Assembly (NCBI GenBank): GCA_019925795.1
Contig: CM034307.1
Coordinates: 434,001 to 498,000 of the forward strand
Reading direction: 5' to 3'
Source: Dendrobium chrysotoxum
Taxonomy: Eukaryota > Streptophyta > Magnoliopsida > Asparagales > Orchidaceae
DNA: 64,000 nucleotides
The position numbers were made by a program, and so were the translations under genes. Shown in pieces: positions 22,507 to 34,659 of this stretch (the first letter of the stretch is position 1; the number at the start of each line of letters is the position of its first letter). The notes under the pieces are model-generated. The model did not search any database. It saw nothing but the letters and a program-made list of their open reading frames with translations, and was not told the origin of the DNA.

Positions 22507-25110
22507 TCAGTAATCATCACCCTCTTCAGGTTCATCACCCTCCCCAGATTCAGCACCAACCTCTTCATAATCCTTCTCAAGAGCAGCCAAATCCTCTCTG
22601 GCCTCTGAAAACTCACCCTCCTCCATTCCCTCGCCCACGTACCAGTGCACGAATGCCCTTTTCGAATACATCAGATCAAACTTATGATCAATTCTGGAGA
22701 AAACCTCCGCGACACTGGTCGAGTTAGAGATCATGCACACAGCCCTCTGCACCTTGGCAAGATCGCCGCCAGGCACAACAGTTGGCGGTTGGTAGTTGAT
22801 TCCGCATTTGAAGCCAGTGGGGCACCAGTCAACAAACTGGATCGTGCGTTTAGTCTTGATGGTGGCTACCGCGGCATTGACATCCTTGGGCACCACATCG
22901 CCACGATACATCAAGCAGCAAGCCATGTATTTGCCATGGCGGGGATCGCATTTGGCCATCATGGAGGATGGCTCGAAGGCGCTGTTGGTGATTTCAGCAA
23001 CGGAGAGTTGCTCGTGGTAGGCTTTTTCAGCCGAGATTACGGGAGCATAGGATGACAGCATGAAGTGGATTCTCGGATATGGTACTAAGTTGGTTTGGAA
23101 CTCAGTTACATCCACATTTAGGGCGCCATCAAACCTTAGCGAGGCGGTAAGTGATGAAATCACCTGGAAAACACAACACACAGATTATTCATACCAACCT
23201 CATCATGTGTGATTTGAGAAATTGGGAGACCTAAGACCCATGAACATCATCATCATATCATACCTGTGATACAAGGCGGTTCAAGTTGGTGTAGGTTGGG
23301 CGTTCAATGTCAAGTGAACGCCTGCAGATGTCATAGATGGCTTCATTATCGAGAAGAACAGCCACATCAGTGTGTTCAAGCAGGGAATGTGTCGAGAGGA
23401 CACTGTTGTAAGGCTCAACCACAGAGGTGGACACTTGTGGCGAGGGATAGACAGTAAACCCGAGTTTTGACTTCTTTCCATAGTCCACAGAGAGCCTCTC
23501 AAGAAGAAGAGAACCAAGGCCTGATCCAGTGCCTCCACCCACAGCATTGAAGACAAGAAAGCCTTGAAGACCAGTGCAGTTGTCAGCTAACTTCCTGATC
23601 CGGTCAAGGCATAGATCAACAATCTCTTTGCCAACTGCAAAACACCAATAGAAGGAATTCATGATTAGTACAAAGATGGGTGCAATATGAGAATTTCCGA
23701 AGCAGAAGAAAACAATTACTTGTATAATGGCCACGAGCAAAGTTGTTGGCTGCATCTTCTTTGCCGCTGATGAGCTGCTCAGGATGGAAGAGTTGGCGGT
23801 AGCCTCCGGTCCTCACCTCATCAATAACAGTTGGTTCCAGATCTACAAAAACAGCTCGGGGAACATGTTTCCCTGCTCCAGTCTCACTGAAGAAGGTATT
23901 GAAAGCATCATCACCTCCACCAACTGTTTTGTCACTTGGCATCTGGCCATCAGGCTGCAAGAAAACAACCGCAAGACATATTTAATTAAATCTAAAATTT
24001 CATAGAAAATCATAAATATGTTGAGCATACTTGAGGGGGATTAAAAGGGAATGATATGTAAATGACATAATAAATAATTGCATCAAATCATCAATGGATA
24101 AGCAGAATAACAGATCCGTGTATATAAAGGTGTCCACTCAAATGAGGGATTCCAAATCTACATAGCAGTCGGAAAAAAACACCGAGAGGAAAAAAAGTGG
24201 ATCCAATTAGTTCAGACTCTGAAGAAAAAAGCATAGATAGCCCATATCTTGGTTTTATTTCTTTGCAAATCGCATGCATTTCACATTTATTCGACGGGGA
24301 AACATGAACCATGTATGTCTCTTAGGCAAATCCGGGCTATACAAAACAAGGCACCTATGTTCCATGATGAGCAGAGAAAACCAACCAAATTAGGCGACAT
24401 TGGGTTTAATGCAAATCACACCAAAGAAAGCAACAGGTTACGAATTTAACCAAATGCGGCTAGCTTTCAAATATATCCATCAATTAAGACTCAAAGGTTA
24501 CTATTTCTATAATTTGATCAAGGATCAGGGGGCAAGCAATCAATTAAGAGATGCAGATCTGCAATCAACAAAAATGACAAGAACAATCAAACAGAAGTGC
24601 CAGATCCGGCATTCGAATCAAACTAGGCCGATTTAAAAATAGATCAACATTTAATTCAAGCAAAGGAAAAATAACAGAGAAGTAGATCTAAACAACTTAT
24701 CATTCATAGATGTAGATCTACAATAACTAAATCAGATCCGAACAATACAAAACAAATGGAAAAGCCGACTTCAGCATTTAACCCAGTTACGCCAGCTTTA
24801 ACTTCAAGTTAAGGCGCATTTTCACATAGTTCAAAAAAAAGAAAGAAACAACACTGGATCTTCCACAAAATCAAGAATCCAAATCGTAACCCGATAGGAA
24901 ACCACAGATCTAACCATGAAAAGAACCAACTAATAAAATCCAAGAACAGATAAACCTAGAAACCTCAAAAGGATTAAAAACAGAAAATAGCAAAAGATCA
25001 GAAGCGGAAAATTATACCTGTATGCCATGCTCAAGACAGTAAAGCTCCCAGCACGCATTCCCAACCTGGATACCGGCCTGACCAATGTGGATCGAGATGC
25101 ATTCCCTCAT
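22507..25110 (-). CDS. TUA: Alpha-tubulin
   Basis: GTP-binding subunit that pairs with beta-tubulin to form microtubules. Four exons on the minus strand: 25018-25110 (31 codons), about 23720-23954, 23264-23634 and 22507-23163. They give 451 residues, the usual length. The start is fixed by the MREC motif at the N terminus, followed by HIGQAGIQVG. Other hallmarks are Lys40 in QMPSDKTVGGG (the lumenal acetylation site), the GTP-binding VGGGTGSGLGSLLLERLS loop, Glu254 in DVTEFQTN (needed for hydrolysis of the beta-subunit GTP), and an acidic tail ending in DDY, so the removable C-terminal Tyr is present. The first intron is about 1.06 kb and splits the gene after codon 31, as is common in plant TUA genes. 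The frame is intact and looks functional. Confidence 0.97.
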
Positions 25111-25137
25111 TTTCGATCGGAGAAAAAAACCTTGACG

Positions 25138-25142
<5 letters not shown>

Positions 25143-25175
<33 letters not shown>
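25143..25175 (-). repeat. (CT)n tract in alpha-tubulin 5' leader
   Basis: About 16 AG units on plus, so CT on the sense strand, 33-65 bases upstream of the tubulin ATG. Such pyrimidine tracts are common in plant 5' UTRs and can bind GAGA-type factors; function here is inference. Confidence 0.8.
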
Positions 25176-25179
<4 letters not shown>

Positions 25180-25963
25180 GGGTTTGGCGTTTACAAAGAC
25201 GCCTTCGGTGCTCTCCCTCACAACAGACCCCTCAACATTTTAAAGAGAAGAAGGCCTAACAACCTGGCAGCTAACTGCGGTTAAATGCTCTCCCGTCATT
25301 AACCAGGTTTAAAGAACGGTTCCTTTTTCCGCCTATTTTCAATTTACGATTCTAAAAGCCCTCCCATTTCCTTGAAACAACGACTATGCCACCGCCTCTG
25401 CATTGACCGTTTGATGTCAAATTGACGGAGATCTAAGCCTTTCTTTTGATAAGAAAAGGTGCTGCGACGTCCCAACGGCTTTTTCCTTATGAAGCAAAGT
25501 GAAGGGCTTTGTTGTAATTTGCAATAAAATTTTTAAATGTCTGATAGAGAGAGAGAGAGCAAAAAAGTATTTGAATTTCAAATAGGAAGAATCCATATGG
25601 ATGAAGCTTTTGAATTTTAAATATTAGATGTTGGCCTATCAATAAAAAAATTGATACTCAAGCATTCTTAGAAAAATATATTTTGACATATTTAATTTTA
25701 TTTTTTTAAATTTACTTTATAATTTATTAAAAAATTAGTTATGTATTAATATTAATATTGATACTTAAATTTTCCTAGAAAATATTTTGATATTTTTAAT
25801 TATATTTTTTAAATTCTACTTATATTTTTATTAAAAAGTTTAATTATGTATTAATTTTAATATTAATAAATTACTTTTTTATATATAATTTTCTTCTCGG
25901 CTTCTCTCTTTAGAGAAGACTAGCAAAATCTACGCTCAAGCAAGTGTACAATCTTGAACTGTC
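25176..25963. other. Alpha-tubulin upstream region
   Basis: Probable promoter of the tubulin gene on the minus strand, with a short second AG run near 25546-25558. I could not assign a certain TATA box. The part beyond 25560 is very AT-rich. Confidence 0.45.
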
Positions 25964-26700
25964 CAACAACAACAATAACAACAACACCAACTCCTTATCT
26001 CACTATGTGAGGTCGGCTACATGAATCATTTTTCTCCATTATGTCCTGTTTAAGAGTCAATTTCTCATTTAAATCTAATAAAAAAAAGATCATTTCTAAT
26101 ATTTTCTAACCATGTCTTTTTATGTCTAGCTATATATTTCTTAATATAGACCAAATCTAATACATATACTCTCCTAATCAGGTCATCGGAAGGCCGCCAT
26201 TTTATGTGACCAAACCATCTCAGGCAACTCTCTCTAATTTTATCGGCCACTTGAGCTACTCCAACATTTTCACGTATATGCTCATTATGTATCATGTCTT
26301 TAAGAGTAAAGCCACACATCCACCTGAGCATCCTCATCTATGCAACACTTAACTTAATATTATGCTTCTCTTTTAATAACCAACATTCTACGCCATAAAG
26401 CATTGCAGGTCTCACCACCAACTTATAGAAAATTTTCTTAAGTTTGAGTGGTACTTTTCTATCACACAACAAGCCCGATGCATTCCTCCACTTCAACCAA
26501 CAAACTTGAATTCTATTAATAATATCTCTATTTCACCATCACTTTAAACAATAGACCCAAGATGGCAAGATATCTAAAACATGTACACTTATTAATGACT
26601 TGATAGCTTAAAGTCACAAACCCTCCACTAGATCTATTAATGACTTGATCGCTTAAAGTCACAAACCCCTCCACTTAAAAAATCCTACTACTTTTCATAA
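25964..26700 (-). mobile_element. RTE-type LINE 3' fragment
   Basis: Minus strand. The AAC-repeat tail (plus view) is at 25964-25986, followed by the conserved 3' end. The terminal frame (26337 down to 26065) reads MRMLRWMCGFTLKD, CLRWFGHIKWRPSDDLIRRV and KKTWLENIRNDL. Beyond it is a decayed GAECWLLKEKHN-like part. Confidence 0.88.
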
Positions 26701-26916
26701 TGAGCGACATCCTCATAGATGTCCTAAAAATTTAAAACATTTTCCCCCTAAATTAGTATCCATCAATCACCACACAAAAGTTATGAAAAATGTCTTTTTA
26801 GCATGCTCTAAATAGATAGAAGTCCAGATAAACTTGATAACATCATTTAGCTTTTCAAATCTTAAAATTTGAAATTCTAAGGAAGTGACTAGTAATGAAT
26901 TTCTAAAAAAAGGGTA

Positions 26917-27611
26917 TTTATAGGTAGGGGTGTCAATTCAGGTTAATGGGTCGGGTTCGGGTCCAACCCGAGTTGACCCGGGCATAAACAGGTTGACCCG
27001 AACCCGACCCGTTTAGCTAAACGGGTCAGGATATACAACCCAAATCCGACCCGCGCGGGTTACCATGTTGACCCGACCCGCGAACCCGAACCGGACTTGA
27101 TGGGACTTCAAAAAATTTAGTTACACGACATCGATTGGATGTATTTTTTGTCTTGTAGTATGCGTATTATAACCCCATTGATTGGATGTATTTTTTTGGT
27201 TAATTTAATGGTAAATATAGACGCATATCTTGATATGTATTGCTTCTTTCAAAGAAGTTTTATAATCCAAAGAAAGTTTATTAAAATTTAGACTATTTAG
27301 TTACATGACATCAATTATTTGTATGTTTAAAAAACTCAACGAAGTTCAAATAATTCCTTAGCCATCGTTTAGAACAATTATACATCATTATTTTTTCTTT
27401 GATTTCAAAAAAATTTTTTACTAACGGGTTAGCCGGGTCAACCCGCGGGTTTTCGAGTCAACCCGAACCCGACCCCTTTTACAAACAGGTCAAAAATCTC
27501 AACCCGGACCCGACCCGTTTAACAAACGGGTTGACCCGAATCTGGATTTTGCCGGGTCGGGTCCGGGTCAGGTTTCGGGTCGTGTCAATTTTTGACATCC
27601 CTATTTGTAGG
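26917..27611. mobile_element. hAT-type MITE with 8-bp target duplication
   Basis: The element is 26925-27603 (679 bp). It begins TAGGGGTGTCAA and ends TTGACATCCCTA, imperfect terminal inverted repeats of the hAT class. It is flanked by TTTATAGG (26917-26924) and TTTGTAGG (27604-27611), an 8-bp duplication with one mismatch. Both subterminal regions are filled with repeats of the GGGTCGGGT / AACCCGACCC motif in both orientations, around an AT-rich middle. It encodes no protein. Its site is inside an old gypsy remnant. Confidence 0.85.
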
Positions 27612-27699
27612 CTTATTTTCTACCTCAAGTTTGTGTCTAAGCACAAAGGTAAAGTATTACAAGCGATGCTAAATATTTTGTTGAAATCTAGGAGCCTAA

Positions 27700-28680
27700 G
27701 AACATGGGATGAGGTTATAAAAAGTTCTATTTATTTCATGACTTTCTAAGCTGATATAGCCCATTCAAAATTTATCTTCTTCTGGAATATCTTTTATAGG
27801 AGATAAAATCATGTTAAAATTCTTAATAAATCTATTATAGAATGTAGCTAAACCACTCTTAACATCTATGAAATTTTTGTGGGTTGGCTAATCAAGAATA
27901 GCTTTAATTTTTATAGGATTTAAGTTTGGTTAATCCGTTAGCATACACCACAAAACTAAAGAAGAAGATCTCTACATGACTAAATAAGAACTTCTTAACA
28001 CATAAAAGCTTGGTTTCTCTAAGTTTGATTAAAACTAGTCTAAGTGGTCTAAGTATTTGTTTGCTTATCGAGATTGGAGCTGAAAATGTCATCAAAACAT
28101 ACTATCAAAAATTTTCTAATGAAAGGTTTTAGGATTATATTCATTAATATTATGAATGCATTGGGGTATTGGATAAACCAAAAGATATGACCATCCATTC
28201 ATGAAGGCCGTCTACGATTTCGAATATTATCTCTCATTCATCCTTTGGTTTAATTCTAATAAGATGATTTTTCACTTTTTAAATCAATCTTAGAGAAATA
28301 ATTAGCGCTACCAATAAGATTAAGCATGTCATCCAATTTGGGAATTAAATTTAGTCATGAGATGAGGTACCCCTTTTTTTTTGGAGTCTGTGAAGCTGAA
28401 ATTGCATTAGGATTTAAGCTTTCTTAGAGGAGGATTGCCTTTGAAGTTCGCTATATTATATGTCTCATTCTATAGTGGGATAACTTTAGTAATTGAGAAC
28501 ATGGAATGAAGTCTGAAACATGCTAAATGTCCCTCATGGTTGACAATCTATTTGGTAAGTCATTAGGGCATAAATTAGTAACCTTAGATCTCTCCCTAAG
28601 TCTAGTGCTAAAGTCAGAAGTTCTCTCCCTAACATTAGGGGATGACATTACTATGAGGTGTAACTTGGTATTCTTTTTTT
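27700..28680 (-). pseudogene. Ancient Ty3/gypsy reverse transcriptase remnant
   Basis: Reading the minus strand across about 28190-28345 gives PKLDDMLNLIGSANYFSKID, the conserved RT palm block of plant gypsy elements. The flanking sequence matches the expected downstream RT order, but all frames are broken by stops and indels. No LTRs could be found. The hAT-type MITE at 26925-27603 lies just beyond its 3' side, and the stretch 26700-26920 may be more of the same element. Confidence 0.75.
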
Positions 28681-28844
28681 GGCAAGATTTGCTTTGAGTT
28701 TTAGAGCTAGTTTTGTATGGAAGGTTAGTGATGTAGGACTACGCGATTAAAATGAATGAAATAGATTATTGCACGATTTCTTGTTTAGAGCATTAAGGAT
28801 ACAATAATTAGCTGTTAGAACGATAAAATAAAACTAGAGACGGA

Positions 28845-30500
28845 TGCCTACGTTTAGGCCAAATCACTAGCCAAGCACTTGGACAAACAAAATAAACTAG
28901 AAATTCAACAACATGCGTAATGATAAGAGTTCATTCAAAATCCCTACTCTAACAATGAGATTAGAAACATAGAAAATCAATAACTCATCCCCTACGTTTA
29001 CTACGCTTTGGCAAGATTTAAGTGGAGCGATCCCTTGCGCTTCTGCCACTACCTACAAGGTTAGAAGAACGAAGAGGGAATTGAAAAGGGAAGAAAAGTC
29101 AACCCTTACTTAGAGAGGAATCGTCGCCGAAGGAACTCCTTTGAATTGCCAATGGTACCGGTGATGATTTGTAGGAGACGACTGAAGTAGCTCTTGAAGG
29201 AAAACGGTGAAGTAGCCGGAGGGATGGCGGGTGTGAATCGACTGACGGTAATCCACTGTCCTTTGAACCTTTGATCGTCGAGAGGATCAACCAAGGAAAT
29301 GTGGATCCGCTCTAAGTACTCTTCGACGGTAGTTTCGTAGCCAAATCCCACGTCGAAGAAGGGGGAGCGGAGTACGTCGATATTGTCTTGATCGTCAAGC
29401 ACCAAGCCCAAATCCCATGGGTGGACTTCCATTCATGCTTCTTAAGACGTAGAGGAGGTGAAGTTGATGTAGCTTTGCTGTCCTTGAAGGTTCCTTCCAA
29501 GGGATTAGAGATTTCCCTTTGAAAATCAAGTAGAAAGGGCTAGGGGAAGTGGGCGGCCAAGGTAGGGTTAGGGAGGGAAAGTTGTTTGTAGAGTTAGGGT
29601 TAGGGTTAGGAGAATTTAAAATTTTCAAACCTAAAATTATTTCAGATTTTGAAATTAGGTGGGAATTAGAAAAGGCAATAGGATTTATTGATTGGAGGGG
29701 GATTGGAAAGAGAGAAGGGGGGAGAGAGGGGCGGTGGCAAGGGCATGGGGCCGGCGGCTTTAAGGAGAGGGAGGGAGGGTTAGGAGCAATTAATGATGTT
29801 TCCTATTTGATAATTAAGAAATAGGAAAGATTTGCATCAATCCTATTTAATTAAATTTAAATAGAATTCAAAATAGGAAACTTTCCTAAAATAGGAATTA
29901 TATCTTAGGCAATGATTTGAATTCAAATTAATTTGAATTACCTCATTAATTGGGTTTCCTAAAATATAAAACTAATTTAGGAAAGGATTAATTGCACACA
30001 AGAGGGGAGGATCAAGGGGAGGGGTCAGCGGTGGGCTTGGCCGTGGGGTTGGGTGGTGGCCGAGAGGGAGTGGAGAGGAGGGAGGGGTCGGTTTGGGAGG
30101 GTGAGGGGAGGGAGGTTGTCGGGTAGGGGAGGGAAGAGAGGGGAGAAGAAGGGGAAAGGGAAAGAGAAGGTAAGAGACCACGAACCCGGACTTCTTCCTA
30201 GGTTGGTGGGTGATCCGCTCTCCCTCTCCTAGGAATTTCTCTCCAATGCTCTCAAGCTCACACAAGAACACAAAGTGCAGGAATTTTTTTTAATCATCAT
30301 TCATTAACTTAAAAGATACATAGAAGGGCTTTAAATAGCCTTACACAAAGACACAACATAAAGACGACGATGCCCTCCGGGCTTACAAACAATCCACCAT
30401 TCTATAAGGGTAAAATAGGGAAATAAAACATAGAACTAATGAAAGAAACAAAGACCCAACAAGACTCAAAAATATAAAGACTCGATCGTGGCCATAGATC
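28845..30500 (-). repeat. Unidentified dispersed repeat, copy 1
   Basis: About 1.65 kb that is colinear with 55205-56780. Shared landmarks, in plus order, are a TTTAGGCCAAATCAC-like stretch (28850), an AACAATGAGATTAGA stretch (28951), an ACGCTTTGGC stretch (about 29007), a small minus-strand ORF, a purine-rich (plus) block, a CTCTCCAA...CACAAGAACACAA stretch (30239-30270), a GGCTTTAAATAGCC box (30330-30343) and GATCGTGGCCATAG (30484-30497). The reverse complement of the box gives a possible TATA for minus-strand transcription. No LTR, TIR or TSD found, so the class is unknown. Confidence 0.65.
29106..29432 (-). CDS. Small ORF of unknown function inside dispersed repeat, copy 1
   Basis: 108 codons from ATG to stop. 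Residues about 19-52 contain DVLRSPFFDVG and TVEEYLERIHISLVDPLDD, matching the ORF at 55470-55670 (DILRSPFFDVN; TVEEYVERITFALVAAIDE). I know no family with this motif. Similarity fades in the C-terminal 50 codons. Conservation of the peptide between two diverged copies suggests past selection, but two copies are too few to prove it. Confidence 0.45.
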   Translation of the reverse strand: MEVHPWDLGLVLDDQDNIDVLRSPFFDVGFGYETTVEEYLERIHISLVDPLDDQRFKGQWITVSRFTPAIPPATSPFSFKSYFSRLLQIITGTIGNSKEFLRRRFLSK

Positions 30501-30794
30501 GACGGCCACGTCTTCGATAAACTTTCCATGTAGAGATGTCCTCATCAGTTAGATGCTTGTTTATCAATTGAATTTATTAGAAAAAAGTCTATATTGTTGT
30601 CATAATGTTTGAACACATAGATGTTCTTTCAACCTTAATGTATTACACCGAGGCCATAGAGCCAATATTGTTTTAATAAAATATTTGTTATGTCTATGGA
30701 TATGACATTGTGTTAGGAAATATGGTTTATCGAGCTCGTATGAAATGGTTCAAGATGGGGATTTGGTTTTTAATTTTTTTTCTTTGAAGTGCAT

Positions 30795-30890
30795 ACAACA
30801 ACATTAAGTCTTTATCCCACTACGTGGGGTCAACTACATGAATAATTTTTCTCCATTATTTTCTGCTAAGTGTTAAATTCTCATTTTAAG
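30795..30890 (-). mobile_element. RTE-type LINE 3' end, short
   Basis: About 95 bases of the family's 3' terminus (plus view ACAACAACATTAAGTCTTT followed by the conserved CCCACTACGTGGGGTCAACT block). No coding part. Confidence 0.8.
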
Positions 30891-31207
30891 TGTATGAGTA
30901 GATAAAATTACTTTTGACACGTTTGATTGAGGACAAATAAAATGGAAAAAAAAAAACCCTTCATTAAAAAAGTGTCACATTATCACAATATTACTTCAAC
31001 AAAAATGTATTGTAATCTTTCATTATATTTAAGTGGGGCAATTATAAGTGAAACATAGTCTTTTCAAGGTAATTTTAATTGATTATCTATCATATTAAAA
31101 CCAAACACCTAACATCAATGGGCAATTTAAAAAATGAAACTTATTTGCATTCCCTCTAATTCCTTTTAATCAAATCCAATTTTTGAGAAAGGGTTTCAAG
31201 GAATGGT

Positions 31208-31209
31208 TG

Positions 31210-31273
<64 letters not shown>
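31208..31273. repeat. (TA)n microsatellite
   Basis: About 33 uninterrupted TA units. A shorter TA run is at about 33287-33310. Confidence 0.97.
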
Positions 31274-31274
<1 letters not shown>

Positions 31275-31645
31275 ATAGGTTTACATCTGTAAAAAGAGAT
31301 TATGGAGGGATAAAATGGTGTAAAAAATGAAAACTAAAACAATATACATACAGAACAGATGGTAATAATAGAAAGTTTTCCTTTCAAAAGTTTCCAATTT
31401 ACTGTGTAGTAATCTGCCAAAATTACAACCTAAATACAGCATTCCACTGCACTTCTCTGCACAAAAGAAATATCAATGACTGATTATTAAATATAAAACT
31501 CTACCGCTTTTGCAAGAACATTAAGCCATTCATAATGACTTGCTACTCAACACCATTCAACTTATACACAACTGTTTCCTCCAATTTTCACATAACAGCA
31601 ATGCATATAAACTTTTTGGCAATTTATTGCCTTTGAAGATTTCAG

Positions 31646-31647
<2 letters not shown>

Positions 31648-31684
<37 letters not shown>
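31648..31684. repeat. (CT)n microsatellite just past the TIN1 stop codon
   Basis: About 18 CT units on plus, GA in the sense of the TIN1 gene. It starts 3 bases after its stop codon and so lies in its 3' UTR. Confidence 0.9.
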
Positions 31685-31685
<1 letters not shown>

Positions 31686-31686
31686 A

Positions 31687-33287
31687 TTAAAGGGTGAAGA
31701 AGCTCGGTGGTGGGAACATGAGTGGCAGCTGGGTCATGGAGATGTTCCCGGTCTGCACACTATCAATCACACTATCTTCAATATGAGCAGGCTGAACCTC
31801 ATGGATTCTCTCGGGCACTACCGTCCTGCCTCCTTCCACCCGAGCTAATACTTCAAAGTGCGCTGTTGCTTTCTCAGGCTTCGTCTTCCAAGATGGGAAC
31901 CGTGACCAATCCGCATCTCCATCGGCAAGCTTCTTCTCCACAGCGAAACTCATCTTCATGTAAGTCTGAGCTGATACATCTGCCTTCAGCAGCCTGAACT
32001 TGCCATTCTCAAATCCCTTTTTGCCAAGGACTGAAGAAAGTAGTTCTTCGAACCCTCTAAGTTTGGAGTCCGAGCCATTCAATGAGGTGAGAGGCCAGAG
32101 GTTTCTGCCTTTAGACAAGTTTATATCTTCAGGGGATGCAGGAACTGAGCGGGAGGACAGCTCAACTAGGCCGGGAGAAAGGCGCTTTAGCTTTAGCTTG
32201 TTTTTGGGAGAAGTGGAAGTAGAGGACGTGAGGGATGAGGGGCCAATGATGCGAAGAGAGACAAGTGGTTCGTCTGATGAGCGTGCGGAGCTTCGGAGGG
32301 CCTCGGCTATGTTCAGGAGGCCAGATGCAACATGGTTGCCATCATGGAGGTTCGTACGGTTAAGGGGGAGGGGAAGCTCAAGAGGTTGCCTCAAGCTTAC
32401 AGAGCGAGCACCTTTTACTGTTACTGCTGCTCCATCTGAGAGAAGAACCTTCCTGAGGGTTCCGGCATCAACATCATGCTGCAGTGGTAACAACAAATGA
32501 GAAAAAATCAACTTCTAGTAAAATCCAACCCAAAATAAAAAAAAAGGAAAAAAAAATCCAAATTAACATTAAAATTAGAACACCAACAACTTCCAAAAAC
32601 AAAGCACGAAAGAATCCACAGCTTGATGGTTAGAGAATGTTGTTTCTTTAAGATCTTGAATTCAAGCAACATACTTCTTAATTAATTGTTCTACAATGAA
32701 AAAAAAATCCAAAATCAATGCAATAATTAGGATTTATTTGAAAGTATACAGAATATGAAATTGTCTAGTAGGCAACTTCAAATAAATAAATAATTCATAG
32801 TCATGAAAAGGCAAGAACATATCATGATGAGATTTTGACGTCTAGCTTAAACCGTCTCAATAAGATGCAACAGAAGCAGGAGAGAGCACGAAGAGTGATA
32901 AGTGATTCGAATTATGAAGTTTGAATTGAACAGTGCAACATTAGAAGATTTGAATCGAGTCCGAGTTTAAAATGGGATAAGATTAAAAGGTTCAATCCAG
33001 AGAGTTTTAGTTGGAAGTTTGAACTTCTTCAGATACAAATGGGTTTTCTTAGTTCGCAATGAATAGCAAAAATATCAAGGCTCTAGTTTCTACTTACCTA
33101 TACTGAACAACTTTCAACAGTTTCTGCAATTCTAAAATAAATTACTCCGTGAAAACAGAGCTTCACTACATCAATAACGTTACTCTTCAATGTTACACAG
33201 TTCATGTGATAACTAACATGATTTCTTGACTATAATTTAAGACACCATTACACTTATCCAACTAGTTGGCATTGGCCATATCAACTA

Positions 33288-33318
<31 letters not shown>

Positions 33319-34382
33319 GTTTGTACCAAGGATAAATTATCGATCTGAACGTCACCACAATAAAATCTCAAATATCCAATATACTTCTCAACTAGCTCAA
33401 AATGCTACTTTTAAGAAAAAAATTGCAGAGAAAGAAGGGCATATATATCAAGTATATTAGGTGGGAATTTTCCAAGAGGCTTCAGAAATCCTATACGCTA
33501 GAAAAATCTAACAGTACATGTAGTATTTTTTATGTGTAGATTAAATTCAAAGAAAGGTAGCTGCAAATTGAAAGAAATTCACTCCAAATTACCAATCTCC
33601 CGTTTAACAGTAATCAAATTCTTTTAGAATTATTTCAATTAAACATAATGAATTCACGAAATCAAAATTTCTAATTTACTGATCAAAACAACTTATGAGC
33701 CGCAAAATTCACAAGAACCGATCAATAATTACTTGCGAAAATTGTCAAATATCAACCACTGAGACCAACTTAATAAAAAATCAACTACCATTTAAGAAAA
33801 TAAAACAGGAAGAAATTCTTACCGGCAAGGCGAGCCTCATATCATCCGCATCCTGAATCCACAGCTCCATCGGCCCCGCAATCTGGAAGGGCGGCAGCAC
33901 CGGTGCAACCACCCCCTCCCGACGGCTCTTCCTCTCCGCCAATGCCTTCTCTTCATCCCCACTGTCCGCAGGTGGTGGCCGGAATATAGGAAGATCAACA
34001 AAGTCCCAGCGGTTCACATCCTCCAAAAGTTTGAACGGCACCACCTTCTTGTCTACTTCTATATCAAATTCGTACGCTACCGAGTGTCCCACGAGAGCGT
34101 CCCTTACATCGAAGCCGGATACTTTGAAATCCTCCGCCCCCTGGAACCCTAGCCCCTTGACGATTGAATCCCTCAAATCCTTTACCAAACCCAAACAACA
34201 AATCAGGGCTTCAAACAATTTACTACAAAAACAAAAACAAAAAATGCTAATGAATCGTTTTTGCTTACCGAGATTGCTTTTGGTACCGAAGGCGCTAGGG
34301 TTTCGGAGCTGATTAGAGCGGTCGCGGCTCCGATCCAGCAGAGGAGGAGAAATCCGGCAAAAGAACGAAATTCGACCGCCAT
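31687..34382 (-). CDS. TIN1: TUNICAMYCIN INDUCED 1-like protein (ER stress)
   Basis: Plant-specific secretory-pathway protein induced by tunicamycin and other ER stress in Arabidopsis; biochemical activity unknown. Three exons on the minus strand: 34269-34382 (38 codons), 33823-34179 (119 codons) and 31687-32478 (263 codons plus stop), all phase 0, giving 420 residues, the family's length. The N terminus is a signal peptide (FAGFLLLCWIGAATA, residues 8-22). Recognisable family blocks are VGHSVAYEFDIEVDKKVVPF, PFQIAGPMELWIQDADDMRL, VTVKGARSVSLRQP, KLKLKRLSPGLVELSS, VSAQTYMKMSFAVEKKL and the C-terminal PPPSFFTL. No membrane segment follows the signal peptide. The frame is intact. Assignment rests on remembered family blocks, not on a search. 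Confidence 0.85.
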
Positions 34383-34653
34383 CGCAAAATAAATCCGATC
34401 AATTTCAATATATACAAAAGCAATTGTGTGGATTCCTCTTCCAATTTAAAAGATTTGGAAGAATTGCGTAGAGAGGCAGATGAAGAATAGAATGCTTTGA
34501 TTTTCTGAAGAAATTTCTTTTAATAGAAGGAGAAGGATCTGGAACGAGGGAGGTCGGACCGTGGAAGGAATGAGAAGCGAAAGCGTGACGCGGAGGACGA
34601 ATGTGATTGGTCGAAAACTATGAAAAGGCGTGGCGGGGATTTTGCTTGATTGC

Positions 34654-34659
34654 CACGTG
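34654..34659 (-). promoter_or_regulatory. G-box / CCACG element upstream of TIN1
   Basis: CACGTG within TCCACGTGGCA, 272 bases upstream of the TIN1 ATG. A CCAAT sequence lies closer to the gene (about 34608) and a TATTAAAAG TATA-like box near 34520. ER-stress bZIP factors bind CCACG/CACGTG cores, so this fits the expected regulation. The link is inference. Confidence 0.4.

Noticed and set aside
22645..23055. 136-codon plus-strand frame
   Set aside because: Antisense of the last alpha-tubulin exon.
29590..29612. TTAGGGTTAGGG telomere-like run
   Set aside because: Only about three units, and not the plant TTTAGGG repeat; part of the purine-rich block of a dispersed repeat.
31540..31848. 102-codon plus-strand frame with Leu-Ser repeats
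   Set aside because: It is a translation of the CT microsatellite and the antisense of TIN1's last exon.
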